64,000 nucleotides of DNA, taken from contig NZ_JAFFID010000001.1 of assembly GCF_017355955.1 (NCBI RefSeq), positions 1,178,001-1,242,000 on the forward strand, read 5' to 3'. Of the stretch, positions 57,301 through 64,000 are shown piece by piece. Source of the DNA: Sabulibacter ruber. Lineage in GTDB: Bacteria; Bacteroidota; Bacteroidia; Cytophagales; Hymenobacteraceae. The notes beneath the pieces are model-generated. The model searched no databases, was not told the DNA's origin, and saw only the letters and a program-made list of their open reading frames with translations. How positions within the stretch are numbered: the first letter of the stretch is position 1; every line of letters starts with the position of its first letter. A program made the translations under genes and the position numbers.

Positions 57301-58201
57301 TCTCGTTGTAGGCCTCCAGTAAATCCGAGAAGAAATCATAATAATAGGAATAGAGCAGCGGATTGGTGAGCGAAAGCTTGTCCCCGGCGTAGGTGTAGGA
57401 GTTCCCCAACTGCTGCAAGGCCGTATCCGAAACCCCTGACAAAAGCGGCTGGTACAACGAGTAAGCTTTGAGCAGCAGCTCCTTGATCCGCTCCACGGTG
57501 GCTTTGGTGAGCAGATCCCGGAAACGGTCGATGACTTCCTGCGTGGTGAAAATACCCGGGTTCTGGACCGGTACGTCAAAACGCTTGAGCTTGAACTCCG
57601 CCAGGAGGTCTTGCGCCTGCTGCAAGTTCTGCAACTGCTCCAGACTGGGTCCATTGGCCTGCTCTGCTTCCCTCAAAAGATCGGCGTTGGATTTATCCAG
57701 CAACAGGTAGCGGTAGGTTACCTCAATCACCGAGCCGCGGTCATCGCAGGAATAGGGAGAGCAGTTTTTGAGGTTCTCTTCCTGCAATTCCACGAAAATG
57801 ACCACCACTTTGTCGCGCAGGAAAGCCGCCGAGAGGTCCTGGGTCCCGCCCGAGGGCAACAATTCCCACAGCGGAAACGGCTGGCGAGGCACGGCGCTGG
57901 TGTAGAACGGCGGATAGTCCAGCTGCTCAGGTAGTTCATAGGGTTGGGACCGCTTCAGAACAACCTCGGGCAAGGCGACCAGGTACCCCGCCGAGGTCAC
58001 CCCGCAGCCCTGGGGAATGGTGATCTGGGTGAGCGCCTCGTTGGGTTTCACCTCCAGCCCGCACACCACGCCTATCCCGATCAGGTTCGTTCGGGTGAGC
58101 CGATTTTGCTCATCCAGGTAGTGGAACAAGTCGTTCAGGTGGTCTTTTTTCAGCACCTGGTTGGCGACAAACTGCGGATAGGTGAGTTGGGTGGGTTCCA
58201 T
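54305..58201 (-). CDS. Large eCIS accessory/fibre-position protein with carboxypeptidase-regulatory and SprB-like repeats
   Basis: A 1298-residue protein with a conserved head (YPQFVANQVLKKDHLNDLFHYLDEQNRLTRTNLIGIGVVCGLEV, about 9-52) seen in Bacteroidota injection loci. A long helical middle leads to a carboxypeptidase-regulatory-like domain (about 765-845, RGQVVDANQNPLSGATALV...FAGFPTREI). Two SprB-like repeats follow (about 890-960 and 970-1040, VSEPEC...SGG..PY.V). The C-terminal region is rich in cysteines (PCDGKAELCWYP, FGCEEINKCRHTHKVLCEQE). Position between the baseplate and tape-measure genes equals that of the tail-fibre gene in Afp-type loci, but sequence similarity to known fibres was not seen. 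The regulatory-like and SprB repeats are unusual in a cytoplasmically assembled machine and may extend from the baseplate as binding modules. Confidence 0.75.
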   Translation of the reverse strand: MEPTQLTYPQFVANQVLKKDHLNDLFHYLDEQNRLTRTNLIGIGVVCGLEVKPNEALTQITIPQGCGVTSAGYLVALPEVVLKRSQPYELPEQLDYPPFYTSAVPRQPFPLWELLPSGGTQDLSAAFLRDKVVVIFVELQEENLKNCSPYSCDDRGSVIEVTYRYLLLDKSNADLLREAEQANGPSLEQLQNLQQAQDLLAEFKLKRFDVPVQNPGIFTTQEVIDRFRDLLTKATVERIKELLLKAYSLYQPLLSGVSDTALQQLGNSYTYAGDKLSLTNPLLYSYYYDFFSDLLEAYNEIRTRGLDITSICCPEEDLFPRHLFLGLATEDTTQTYSQYRHYFIPSPIFSHQQHLGTELRQLFQRLIRMVETFSVPFAARERRGTGIRITPSFLGKTDLSQKAIPFYFKVLDGNPPLYQLWSPQKTRQNKAKHNLSYHAASYPTPVEDFVLNPLEYDLEPYNFFRVEGHVGQPWLYALGRVLQLRHRYRLPFDVLVLKTGRNHKNVQDWRTHACSYQDLEALYLTLREELRCLLQREVAYFYKLRPDKRTVSTVTDVTGTRPAAVVSTLLNSKLSFFGNRANGLLYDENSLGALYEHAFLVNNPAATYSRVLALGQEPKVQAVLLLIQYLAEMAEFLELAPNLLQFNLKAFQKLNQNLVAYVSSLIRQLKEMLAQPASRNQENLWELEDIIDHLDVLFSACKKEAFSALLETYRKRLEEIQKQLLYGNYIRKHPGINHKAGVPVGGTFILVYAGEDGEEEPKPRQGRFLVRGQVVDANQNPLSGATALVKDTTFGATSNARGHFLLYAQMLPTTLTVSFAGFPTREIVVKEPDMPLLVILGEEPDPEETAEVPLGHVFVDFYLPYLCCSDCPPVQFTLEAPPQEEPADLSVDVSEPECDHTGRFFTVTLQISGGTAPYKVDDKPANPMPYPVQIPSGEGKTVTVRDSAGQEKAVQIPAHACEPEVERLRVEVSEPECNESGQQFSVILTISGGQTPYTVNGQPVTGTEHVETVPSGQGKDLEVKDASGQALNVQVNAHQCLPAEEPCDLPCDGKAELCWYPLWFPMPARGQVLSIEASAGLLKVVDTENNQTHEVDFASILREIFNQVPQEEFQERVQKLVDVLNDQMAQKIGNAETFILRYKPDERVLGVEHYVCHTFELTTKQTLRLGGDAFSLETRYNDQEWQISDLRRNAPATGKKFGCEEINKCRHTHKVLCEQEIPGDAVNLVVERQADGIVYKVETQEDFEQVLWLFGSGTPLFSQDPSGRFTTHTDESPVWFLGVRGDCYVVKEGSLLNG

Positions 58202-58344
58202 GGCAATGGGTATTAAAAAAATGTCCTCCGCGACGGCGGGTATTTCTCATGTCCGATGTAGCTTCAAAGCCTCCGTTCCTGCTTTTCCTGTTTTTTCCAT
58301 TTATCCTTCCGGTTCGTTCCCTGGAGCCTTCTTTTGGTCTGTTT

Positions 58345-58384
58345 CTGTTTCAAGCCCTTTTACAGGAAAACAGCCCCCAAACAA
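58345..58384. repeat. 40-bp palindromic intergenic repeat, copy 7
   Basis: Starts CTGTTTCAAG, contains GGAAAACAGC; about 31 of 40 positions match. Confidence 0.55.
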
Positions 58385-58452
58385 ACCTCCCCACCTTTCG
58401 ATTTTGATCTATTCCCGAAGCTCTCCGCTCAAACCTGATCTTTGTGCTCATT

Positions 58453-58492
58453 CTGTTTTAAGGCCGATTTCCCTGAAACCGCCCCGAAACAG
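58453..58492. repeat. 40-bp palindromic intergenic repeat, copy 8
   Basis: Starts CTGTTTTAAG and ends CCCGAAACAG; about 30 of 40 positions match. Ends 12 bases from the stop of the upstream baseplate gene. Confidence 0.55.
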
Positions 58493-58503
58493 ACTTAAAA
58501 CTC

Positions 58504-61500
58504 TTAACCCAGAAAGGTGGCATCCAGCCGAACGGGATTGTCATCATTTCCGTCTTCGCAATCGTGGAGGGTGGCGGGTGGGTAGATGCTCTTCAGTTCC
58601 CCCAACTGGCGCACCAGCCGGGCGTGGGTCTGCAGGAAGTTCAGCTTGTTGCGGTAGTAGTCCACCAGCAGGTGCTTCAGTTTGGTGAAGAAGGTGCCGG
58701 GCAAGGCGGGGCAGATTTCAGGCTTGTTTGTGGACGAAAGGGTGAACAGGTCAGCGATCTGCTTGCGCCAATCAGCGGCTTTGAGCACGGTATTTTGGTT
58801 TTCCTCTACTTCGAGCCAGACGCGCAGGGCATCGCCGTAGGCGGAGGCTAAGGCCACGGCACAGTGACAGAGGGTCTCGGGCTTCTGCTTTTCGCCTGTT
58901 TCCAGGAAATGAGTCGTTAAAAGGGCTTCCACCTGTTTCTCCAAGGCAGGTTCGTTGGGGTCCAGCAGCAGGAACTCGGCGCCCCAAGCGGCCCAGTTTT
59001 TCCGGAACAGGTTGAACTTAAAACAGCTTTCCTTGCCTAGGAAATAGGTGGCCAACGTGGTCTTCAGCGCCTGCGCGAAGGTGTCTTTCAGCTCCGGTTC
59101 CAGCTCCTTGTCAGGGCCGTGGGTGGGCAGCAATTCGTCAAACAGCCGTTCCAGCACCTCCATCGTCAGGGGTTGGTAATTACCGATGACGTATTCCTGC
59201 CGGAAGGCTTCGTTGTAGGCCTCCAGCCACGCTTCGGCGTAGCGGCAAAGCGGCAGTTCCAATTCCTCCAATTTAGAAGGATCGGTCAGGTGATCTTCCA
59301 GGCTGCGGCGCAATTGGCAGAGGATGGCTTCGTCGCCCTCGCCCCGGCACACCTCGTTGCCCACCCAGCAGATCTTGAGCATCAGGTGGGCCGGGGTTTC
59401 CAGTTGGATCTGCCGCTCGGCGAACCTCCGGAAATCCAGGTGCCGGAACAGTGGCAGCCAGCCCGGCATCACTAGCGTGAGTTGGAACGAATAGGGGTCT
59501 TCTTCGCCGCAGGTAACGCAGTTAGGGTCCAGGCAGACGGGCAGCAGCACCTGCCCATAGTGGCGCGGCCGCAGCAGCAGATGCTCCACCACAAACAGCA
59601 CGGTGTCTTCGGGCAGGCCCAACAGGAGCACCAACCGCTGTGCCAGGCCCGAGGCATTGTCAGCGGCTCCCAAGCCCGGCGGATTGTAGTAGTCACTGGC
59701 GCGGGCCCGGTTGGCGCTGATTTGGGGCAGTTTTTGCAAAAACAAGGCTTTAACGGAGAGCAGTTTTTCCTGCACCTGCCGCTCCCAGGCCATGGGTCCG
59801 CCGCCATTCCCGCTGTTGGTGTCAAAGGTGTAAAGCAAGAGGGCATACTCAGAGAACTGCTCCCCGAAACGGGCCAGTTGGTGGCTGAGGAACCGGTTTC
59901 TGCGGCGCAGGCCCTCCTCCTCGGTCTCAGATAGTTGGTTCAATCGGTTTAGGTCCAGTCCTTCGTACAAACCCTCGCCTCCTTCTATGTTCTGGATGAC
60001 AGAATTGTCCAGGAACCGGCTGAAGTAGCTCCGTTTCTGGGTGGGGTCCAGGCTGAAAAGTCGGTAGCTGTTGGCCAGTTGGGCCAGATAGTTCACCAGC
60101 AGTTGCTCAAAAAACAACAGGTACGCTTTGAGCTGCTTGGCCTGGGCCTTCCGCAAAGGAGTCGCTTGCTCAGGTAGGCCCTCGTAACCAATGCCGTAGG
60201 CCAGCGGAAACGAGTACTGTACCGGGAAATAGTCCTGCAAATCGTGGAAGGTGCCGGTGGGTACGGGAAGGTCCAGGGGGCCGTGGTTCCATTTTTCAGT
60301 GTCTGCGGTACTGCGCAACTGCTGCAGGGTGGCCCAGACCTCCTGCCAGTTGGCGGGCAGGAACGGGAGTTCGTTTTTGAAGAACAGGATTTTGGATTGC
60401 TCCAGGTACAGCCGCGGCTGGTGCCGGAACGTCAAAGCCAGCTTCCAGGGCTCGCTGGGCATCACGGCCCGGCCCTGCGCGTCGTAGCGGGCCAGCACCA
60501 GGTTGCGGATGGCCACCACGCCCTCGATCTCCATCAGGCGGTTGATGATGTCTGAGGTGTCCAGGTTTTTCCGGAGCTGGGCCGCCGCTACTTCCTTGGT
60601 TTTGAGAAAGCCGTGCTGCAGCGTGGGACCGTTGAAGATCTCCTCCACGCGCATACCTTTGTCCAGTAGTTCCTGCAAGCCATAGAACCGGAGCGCCGGG
60701 TTGAAATACTGCTCTATCTCGAAATAGATGGAGGCCAGCACCTTCTCGATATCGGCTTCGGGCGTGAGTTCTACATCGGCGCAGACGGCAATGTCCTCTA
60801 CCGCCACCGTGGTCACGCGGCAAAAATCCTCCGAGAGGTTGCGTTGGGCGTGCAGTGTGGCTTTGGCTTCCTGAATCAGGTTTTGGAGTCGAGCCAGTTT
60901 GCGGTGGTAGTTGCGCAGCAGGCTGTTTTGGGCCGTATTTTCGAATTCTGCCCTGAAATCAGCCACCGAAAAACTCCGGCGCGGATCTTCCCTGTCGGGG
61001 AAAACGGTGAACGGCACGTTCTCCAGGACCAGCGTTTCCTCATTGGCGGGCACGTCCTGATCGGGTAAGAAACGGACTGCCAGGGAAACCAGCAGCGGCA
61101 GGCGCAGATCGCGGGCAGAAACGGTGCCGCCCAACAAGTCTGTATCGGGCGCAGTCATTTTCGCAATTTTGGTCACCGTGACGCCGTTCTCCACCAGGGC
61201 GCTTTTCTCGGCCAGGAAATTCCTGTAGCGCGGATATTCTTCTAAGACCTGCGCCCAGGCCGGAAACCGCACCTCCAGCAGCGTGGTCACAAACCGGCTT
61301 TGCGAAGCCAGGAACACTGAGAATGTTTGCTTCAGTTTGCCGTTGTTGAAATCGCCTAGTTGGGCGTCTTCCTCCATTTCCAGCAGCACGTCATACGTTC
61401 CCTTCGGAACCACCGGTTGGTCGGTGGCCGCGTAGGTGAGCGTGCCGACCTTACAGTTGGCGTACACCGGCACCTCGCAGGGACACTCTTTGCAGAACAA

Positions 61501-61851
61501 CCAGGCATTGCGCACGTCGGGCAAATCAATGAGCACTTTCCGGTAATCCTTCACGGTCCAGGGACTGTTAGTCAGGATCTCGGCGGCGGTGAAAAAAGCC
61601 TGATCGTGGCCGCCGGTGGCCAGCGGCTCGGCCAGCAGGTCTTTGATATCAAAACTGGTGCGGTAGCCCAGGTCCGTTTTGGCGTAGCAGACCAGTTCCA
61701 GGATGGTGATGCCGGGGTCATGAATATTGTAATCTGTCCAGTGCTGGCTTCCCAATCGCTCAATAAACTCCAGCCCTTTCTGCCGCAGGAAGTAATAATC
61801 TTCGCTGGGAAGCAGTTGGGGGTTTTGCGGTATGGTGATGGGCTCTTGCAT
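58504..61851 (-). CDS. Large eCIS baseplate protein (Afp12-like)
   Basis: A 1115-residue protein. The N-terminal block EDYYFLRQKGLEFIERLGSQHWTDYNIHDPGITILELVCYAKTDLGYR (about 17-65) is the entry motif of baseplate wedge proteins in eCIS loci (compare NIHDPGIT.LE patterns of gp6/J-like proteins). The rest is mixed helix/strand with many Leu/Arg-rich helices. A cysteine pair cluster, LDPNCVTCGEED (about residue 790), is notable. Together with the J-like neighbour it should form the baseplate wedge. 63 bases separate the two genes. Confidence 0.82.
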   Translation of the reverse strand: MQEPITIPQNPQLLPSEDYYFLRQKGLEFIERLGSQHWTDYNIHDPGITILELVCYAKTDLGYRTSFDIKDLLAEPLATGGHDQAFFTAAEILTNSPWTVKDYRKVLIDLPDVRNAWLFCKECPCEVPVYANCKVGTLTYAATDQPVVPKGTYDVLLEMEEDAQLGDFNNGKLKQTFSVFLASQSRFVTTLLEVRFPAWAQVLEEYPRYRNFLAEKSALVENGVTVTKIAKMTAPDTDLLGGTVSARDLRLPLLVSLAVRFLPDQDVPANEETLVLENVPFTVFPDREDPRRSFSVADFRAEFENTAQNSLLRNYHRKLARLQNLIQEAKATLHAQRNLSEDFCRVTTVAVEDIAVCADVELTPEADIEKVLASIYFEIEQYFNPALRFYGLQELLDKGMRVEEIFNGPTLQHGFLKTKEVAAAQLRKNLDTSDIINRLMEIEGVVAIRNLVLARYDAQGRAVMPSEPWKLALTFRHQPRLYLEQSKILFFKNELPFLPANWQEVWATLQQLRSTADTEKWNHGPLDLPVPTGTFHDLQDYFPVQYSFPLAYGIGYEGLPEQATPLRKAQAKQLKAYLLFFEQLLVNYLAQLANSYRLFSLDPTQKRSYFSRFLDNSVIQNIEGGEGLYEGLDLNRLNQLSETEEEGLRRRNRFLSHQLARFGEQFSEYALLLYTFDTNSGNGGGPMAWERQVQEKLLSVKALFLQKLPQISANRARASDYYNPPGLGAADNASGLAQRLVLLLGLPEDTVLFVVEHLLLRPRHYGQVLLPVCLDPNCVTCGEEDPYSFQLTLVMPGWLPLFRHLDFRRFAERQIQLETPAHLMLKICWVGNEVCRGEGDEAILCQLRRSLEDHLTDPSKLEELELPLCRYAEAWLEAYNEAFRQEYVIGNYQPLTMEVLERLFDELLPTHGPDKELEPELKDTFAQALKTTLATYFLGKESCFKFNLFRKNWAAWGAEFLLLDPNEPALEKQVEALLTTHFLETGEKQKPETLCHCAVALASAYGDALRVWLEVEENQNTVLKAADWRKQIADLFTLSSTNKPEICPALPGTFFTKLKHLLVDYYRNKLNFLQTHARLVRQLGELKSIYPPATLHDCEDGNDDNPVRLDATFLG

Positions 61852-61914
61852 CCTGCGGGTGGTTTGAAATCCTGCTGCGGATTTTCGGTGGGGTGTGATA
61901 AGTGGAGTATTTTC

Positions 61915-64000
61915 TCAGCAGCCGCACTTTTCTTTCTCCAGTTCCTCGGGTTCCTCTTCCAGAACGGTGATCCCGTGCTCTTCCTCCGGCACCGACACCA
62001 GTACCGAGCACGCCTTGGTGGCCCTGACTTCCTCCACTTCCTGTTCCGGCAGCCCCTGCCCCGGCAAATGGTACAACTGGAATTGGGTGATGAAGTCCAC
62101 ATAGGGACGCTCCTCCACAAAATCGATTAAGGTAGATTTGTAGATTTTGCCCCCGAAACGGAGATCCTGCCCCTGGCCGTACGCCCACGGCGACAGGAAC
62201 CGGGTGATCTCCTGCCGCAGCAATTGGGAGTAGGCCGAGACATCATACTGCGGGAAAAAACTCACCTCCAGCTTCACCTTCACCTGCTCAAAAATGGGGT
62301 TGCGCACGTGCAGCGTGACAAAACAAGACAGCCGCTGGCGCAGGAACGCTTTGATTTCCTCCAACTCGCCCACGCTGGTGAGCGGCTGCAACGGGTCCAC
62401 GGCGTTGCGCTGCCGCAGATCCGGGATGGAAACCACCGTCACGTGCCCCGGCGCCTTTTCATTGTAAATTCCGGTGGTGCCGGTGGGCTCGTAGCGGGTG
62501 TGCGGCAGGCATTTCACCTTGTAGATGCGCGGAAACGCCTCCAGCACCAGGTGTTCGTAGTCCCAGAGGGTGATGGCCCGGTCCTTGTGCCGCAGGTGCT
62601 CGCTCACCCGGCGGTAAAAATGGGGCGGCGTCTCGGCCAGGGCTCCCCCAAACGACGCGAAGGGCTGCTCCACTTTCTTCACCCCGGCCAGCGGCTCCAC
62701 CAGTTTACTGATGCTGCCCGCCGGCAGGTGCCGGGCCAGAAAATCAGGGGCGTTGCCCTGGTCCTGGAACACCACCAACGCCGCCTGGGGCAGCACCGCC
62801 ACCGCCCTGCAGACTGCCTCACTAGCCGTATGCACGGCCGCCCGCAGCCATACCTGTCCGGAGGGCAATAGGCTGTGTTCGTGGTTCGCTGCTTTGGGTA
62901 ATTGGAACCGGATGATGCCTGAGCGGGTCAGCTGCCCGGTGAAATCACTCACCTGCTCCTTCTGGAACGACACCCAATGATTGCCCGCCAGGTAGCTCCA
63001 ATGCACGTGCTGATCGGGTTTTTTCACCTGCGGATTGGCCGAGCCTTCCACCAGCTGGAATAGCACCGAGAGCGTCTGCGGCGGCGTAGCCCCTTCCACG
63101 CCCAGGTAAAACTCCCCTTCGTGCGTGAGCCAGTCCTTAACGGAACCGTCTTCCTCTTCCACCTTGAAGAAAGGATCTTCCACATTTTTGCGCTGAAATA
63201 CGGGAACCAGCCCCAAAACGGAAGACTCGCGCAGATCAATCCGCTTCAAGGCGGGATGCTCCTCTTTCTGCCCGTACGGATACACATGGAGAAACTGCAC
63301 CTGCCGCCCAAGGAAGCTGTCCTTGGAAGTCAGATCCACGGTAGCGGTGGCGGAGTAATCCAGGGCGATTTGCTCGATAACCGGTGTGTAAGGTTCTGTG
63401 GGGGCCGGGGCCATGGTGTTGAGGCTGGTCTGGATCTGGCTGACCTTGTCGGCGGCCTCGGCGCTGGAACTGAGAATGGCCTGAATGGCGTCTTTCTTGG
63501 CTTTGGCCTCGCCCCCGGCTTTGTCAATGAGGTAATCGGTGAGGTCTTTCTGGTATTTCCTGTGGCCGAAGTCCTCGTTCAGTTTCAGGCGCAGAAATCC
63601 CTTCACGCTGGCGGCAGTGTAGTCGGGCCGAAGACCGTACTCCAGCGGCAACTGGTCCTCAGCCGAGAGCGAAATGGCCGGCAGCTCAAACAGGTCCGCC
63701 GAGGCAGTTTTGGTTTGCCACTGTCCCTGCTGCAGACTCTGGATGGTGATGGGCTTGGTGGAGACCGCACTGGGTTTGTCTTTCCAGTTGATGCTGAGTG
63801 CCGAAATGGTGGCGTTCCTTTTCAGAAACACATCGGGGTGCCCGATGATGAGCGAGGCGTCTTTCTGGGGCAGTGGCCCGAATGGCATGAACGGCTGCGC
63901 CGGGTCCAGCATCCCGAAATCATTGTACAGCTGCAGGTTCCGCAGCCCCTGCCCTTCCACCGTGAGTTCTATTTTGGTCAACGTGGCATCTTTCACCAGT
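61915..64000 (-). CDS. Baseplate J/gp47-like protein of the eCIS (5' end beyond the window)
   Basis: At least 695 residues. The frame remains open to base 64000, so the GTG at 63996 is not a reliable start and the N-terminus is missing. The C-terminal half carries the baseplate J-like pattern: PPHFYRRVSEHLRHKDRAITLWDYEHLVLEAFPRIYKVKCLPH, followed by VTVVSIPDLR and LRQRLSCFVTLHVRNPIFEQVKVKLEVSFF, SQLLRQEITRFLSPWAYGQGQDLRFGGKIYKSTLIDFVEERPYVDFI broken across these blocks. The last residues are KCGC. It is probably Afp11-like and the most upstream eCIS gene seen; sheath, tube and spike genes should lie beyond. Confidence 0.85.
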   Translation of the reverse strand, partial: LVKDATLTKIELTVEGQGLRNLQLYNDFGMLDPAQPFMPFGPLPQKDASLIIGHPDVFLKRNATISALSINWKDKPSAVSTKPITIQSLQQGQWQTKTASADLFELPAISLSAEDQLPLEYGLRPDYTAASVKGFLRLKLNEDFGHRKYQKDLTDYLIDKAGGEAKAKKDAIQAILSSSAEAADKVSQIQTSLNTMAPAPTEPYTPVIEQIALDYSATATVDLTSKDSFLGRQVQFLHVYPYGQKEEHPALKRIDLRESSVLGLVPVFQRKNVEDPFFKVEEEDGSVKDWLTHEGEFYLGVEGATPPQTLSVLFQLVEGSANPQVKKPDQHVHWSYLAGNHWVSFQKEQVSDFTGQLTRSGIIRFQLPKAANHEHSLLPSGQVWLRAAVHTASEAVCRAVAVLPQAALVVFQDQGNAPDFLARHLPAGSISKLVEPLAGVKKVEQPFASFGGALAETPPHFYRRVSEHLRHKDRAITLWDYEHLVLEAFPRIYKVKCLPHTRYEPTGTTGIYNEKAPGHVTVVSIPDLRQRNAVDPLQPLTSVGELEEIKAFLRQRLSCFVTLHVRNPIFEQVKVKLEVSFFPQYDVSAYSQLLRQEITRFLSPWAYGQGQDLRFGGKIYKSTLIDFVEERPYVDFITQFQLYHLPGQGLPEQEVEEVRATKACSVLVSVPEEEHGITVLEEEPEELEKEKCGC

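Larger units (their letters stand above)
58202..58503. other. Intergenic region inside the eCIS locus
   Basis: About 300 bases between the 1298-aa gene and the upstream baseplate gene. It contains two copies of the palindromic repeat (58345-58384 and 58453-58492) and no gene. It is the longest gap in the eCIS gene series and could house a terminator or internal promoter. Confidence 0.5.

Noticed and set aside
63991..64000. GTG at 63996 as start of the J-like gene
   Set aside because: The frame stays open to the window edge and the J-like family is longer at the N-terminus, so the gene is treated as truncated by the window.

Overview
The window looks like a chromosomal segment of a member of the Bacteroidota, most likely a Cytophagales/Hymenobacteraceae-type organism. 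That family-level guess is inference. The Bacteroidota placement rests on two SusC/SusD pairs, a hybrid two-component system with a periplasmic propeller sensor, surface lipoproteins with Bacteroidota-style lipoboxes, LytTR regulation, and start sites with little Shine-Dalgarno signal. No rRNA, tRNA, CRISPR array, transposase or phage integrase was recognised.

Region 1 (1-21493) is a xylan utilisation locus. On the minus strand it carries the conserved order susC-susD-susC-susD-DUF1735-GH10 (xusA-xusE plus the Xyn10 slot), then a CE1-type esterase and a secreted GH10 endo-xylanase whose 3' end is at the window edge. The protein in the Xyn10 slot has lost the GH10 nucleophile and other active-site residues and is probably a xylan-binding surface lipoprotein. 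A divergent hybrid histidine kinase/AraC regulator (17405-21493) is the likely xylan sensor. Clusters of GTTACA/TGTAAC motifs with 21/42-bp spacing upstream of both the xus operon and the GH10 gene are its candidate binding sites.

Region 2 (21561-41766) is a mixed housekeeping and accessory stretch: a 51-aa charged protein, a YpfJ-type zinc peptidase, a chloroperoxidase-like hydrolase, DUF1810, a RibD-C reductase, an ABC-2 permease/M1 aminopeptidase fusion with its ATPase, a divergent LytS/LytTR pair, SRPBCC and DinB-like proteins, a three-module beta-helix lipoprotein, and an ECF sigma factor overlapping a protein that seems to run from cytoplasm to outer membrane (a dual-membrane-spanning anti-sigma design). 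Two palindromic elements with 28-bp inverted arms lie here.

Region 3 (41941-64000, minus strand) is the distal half of an extracellular contractile injection system (eCIS) locus: a baseplate J-like protein running off the right edge, a second large baseplate protein, a 1298-aa accessory or fibre-like protein, the CIS tape-measure protein, a 1665-aa protein with DUF4157 domains at both ends and an HNH-like segment, an AAA+ ATPase, a protein fusing a trypsin-like and a subtilisin-like protease, and an M19-like metallohydrolase. Sheath, tube and spike genes would be expected beyond base 64000. The DUF4157/HNH protein, the double protease and the metallohydrolase are the best candidates for cargo or processing functions and are the most novel part of the window.

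A roughly 40-bp near-palindromic intergenic repeat occurs eight times across all three regions, always between genes.
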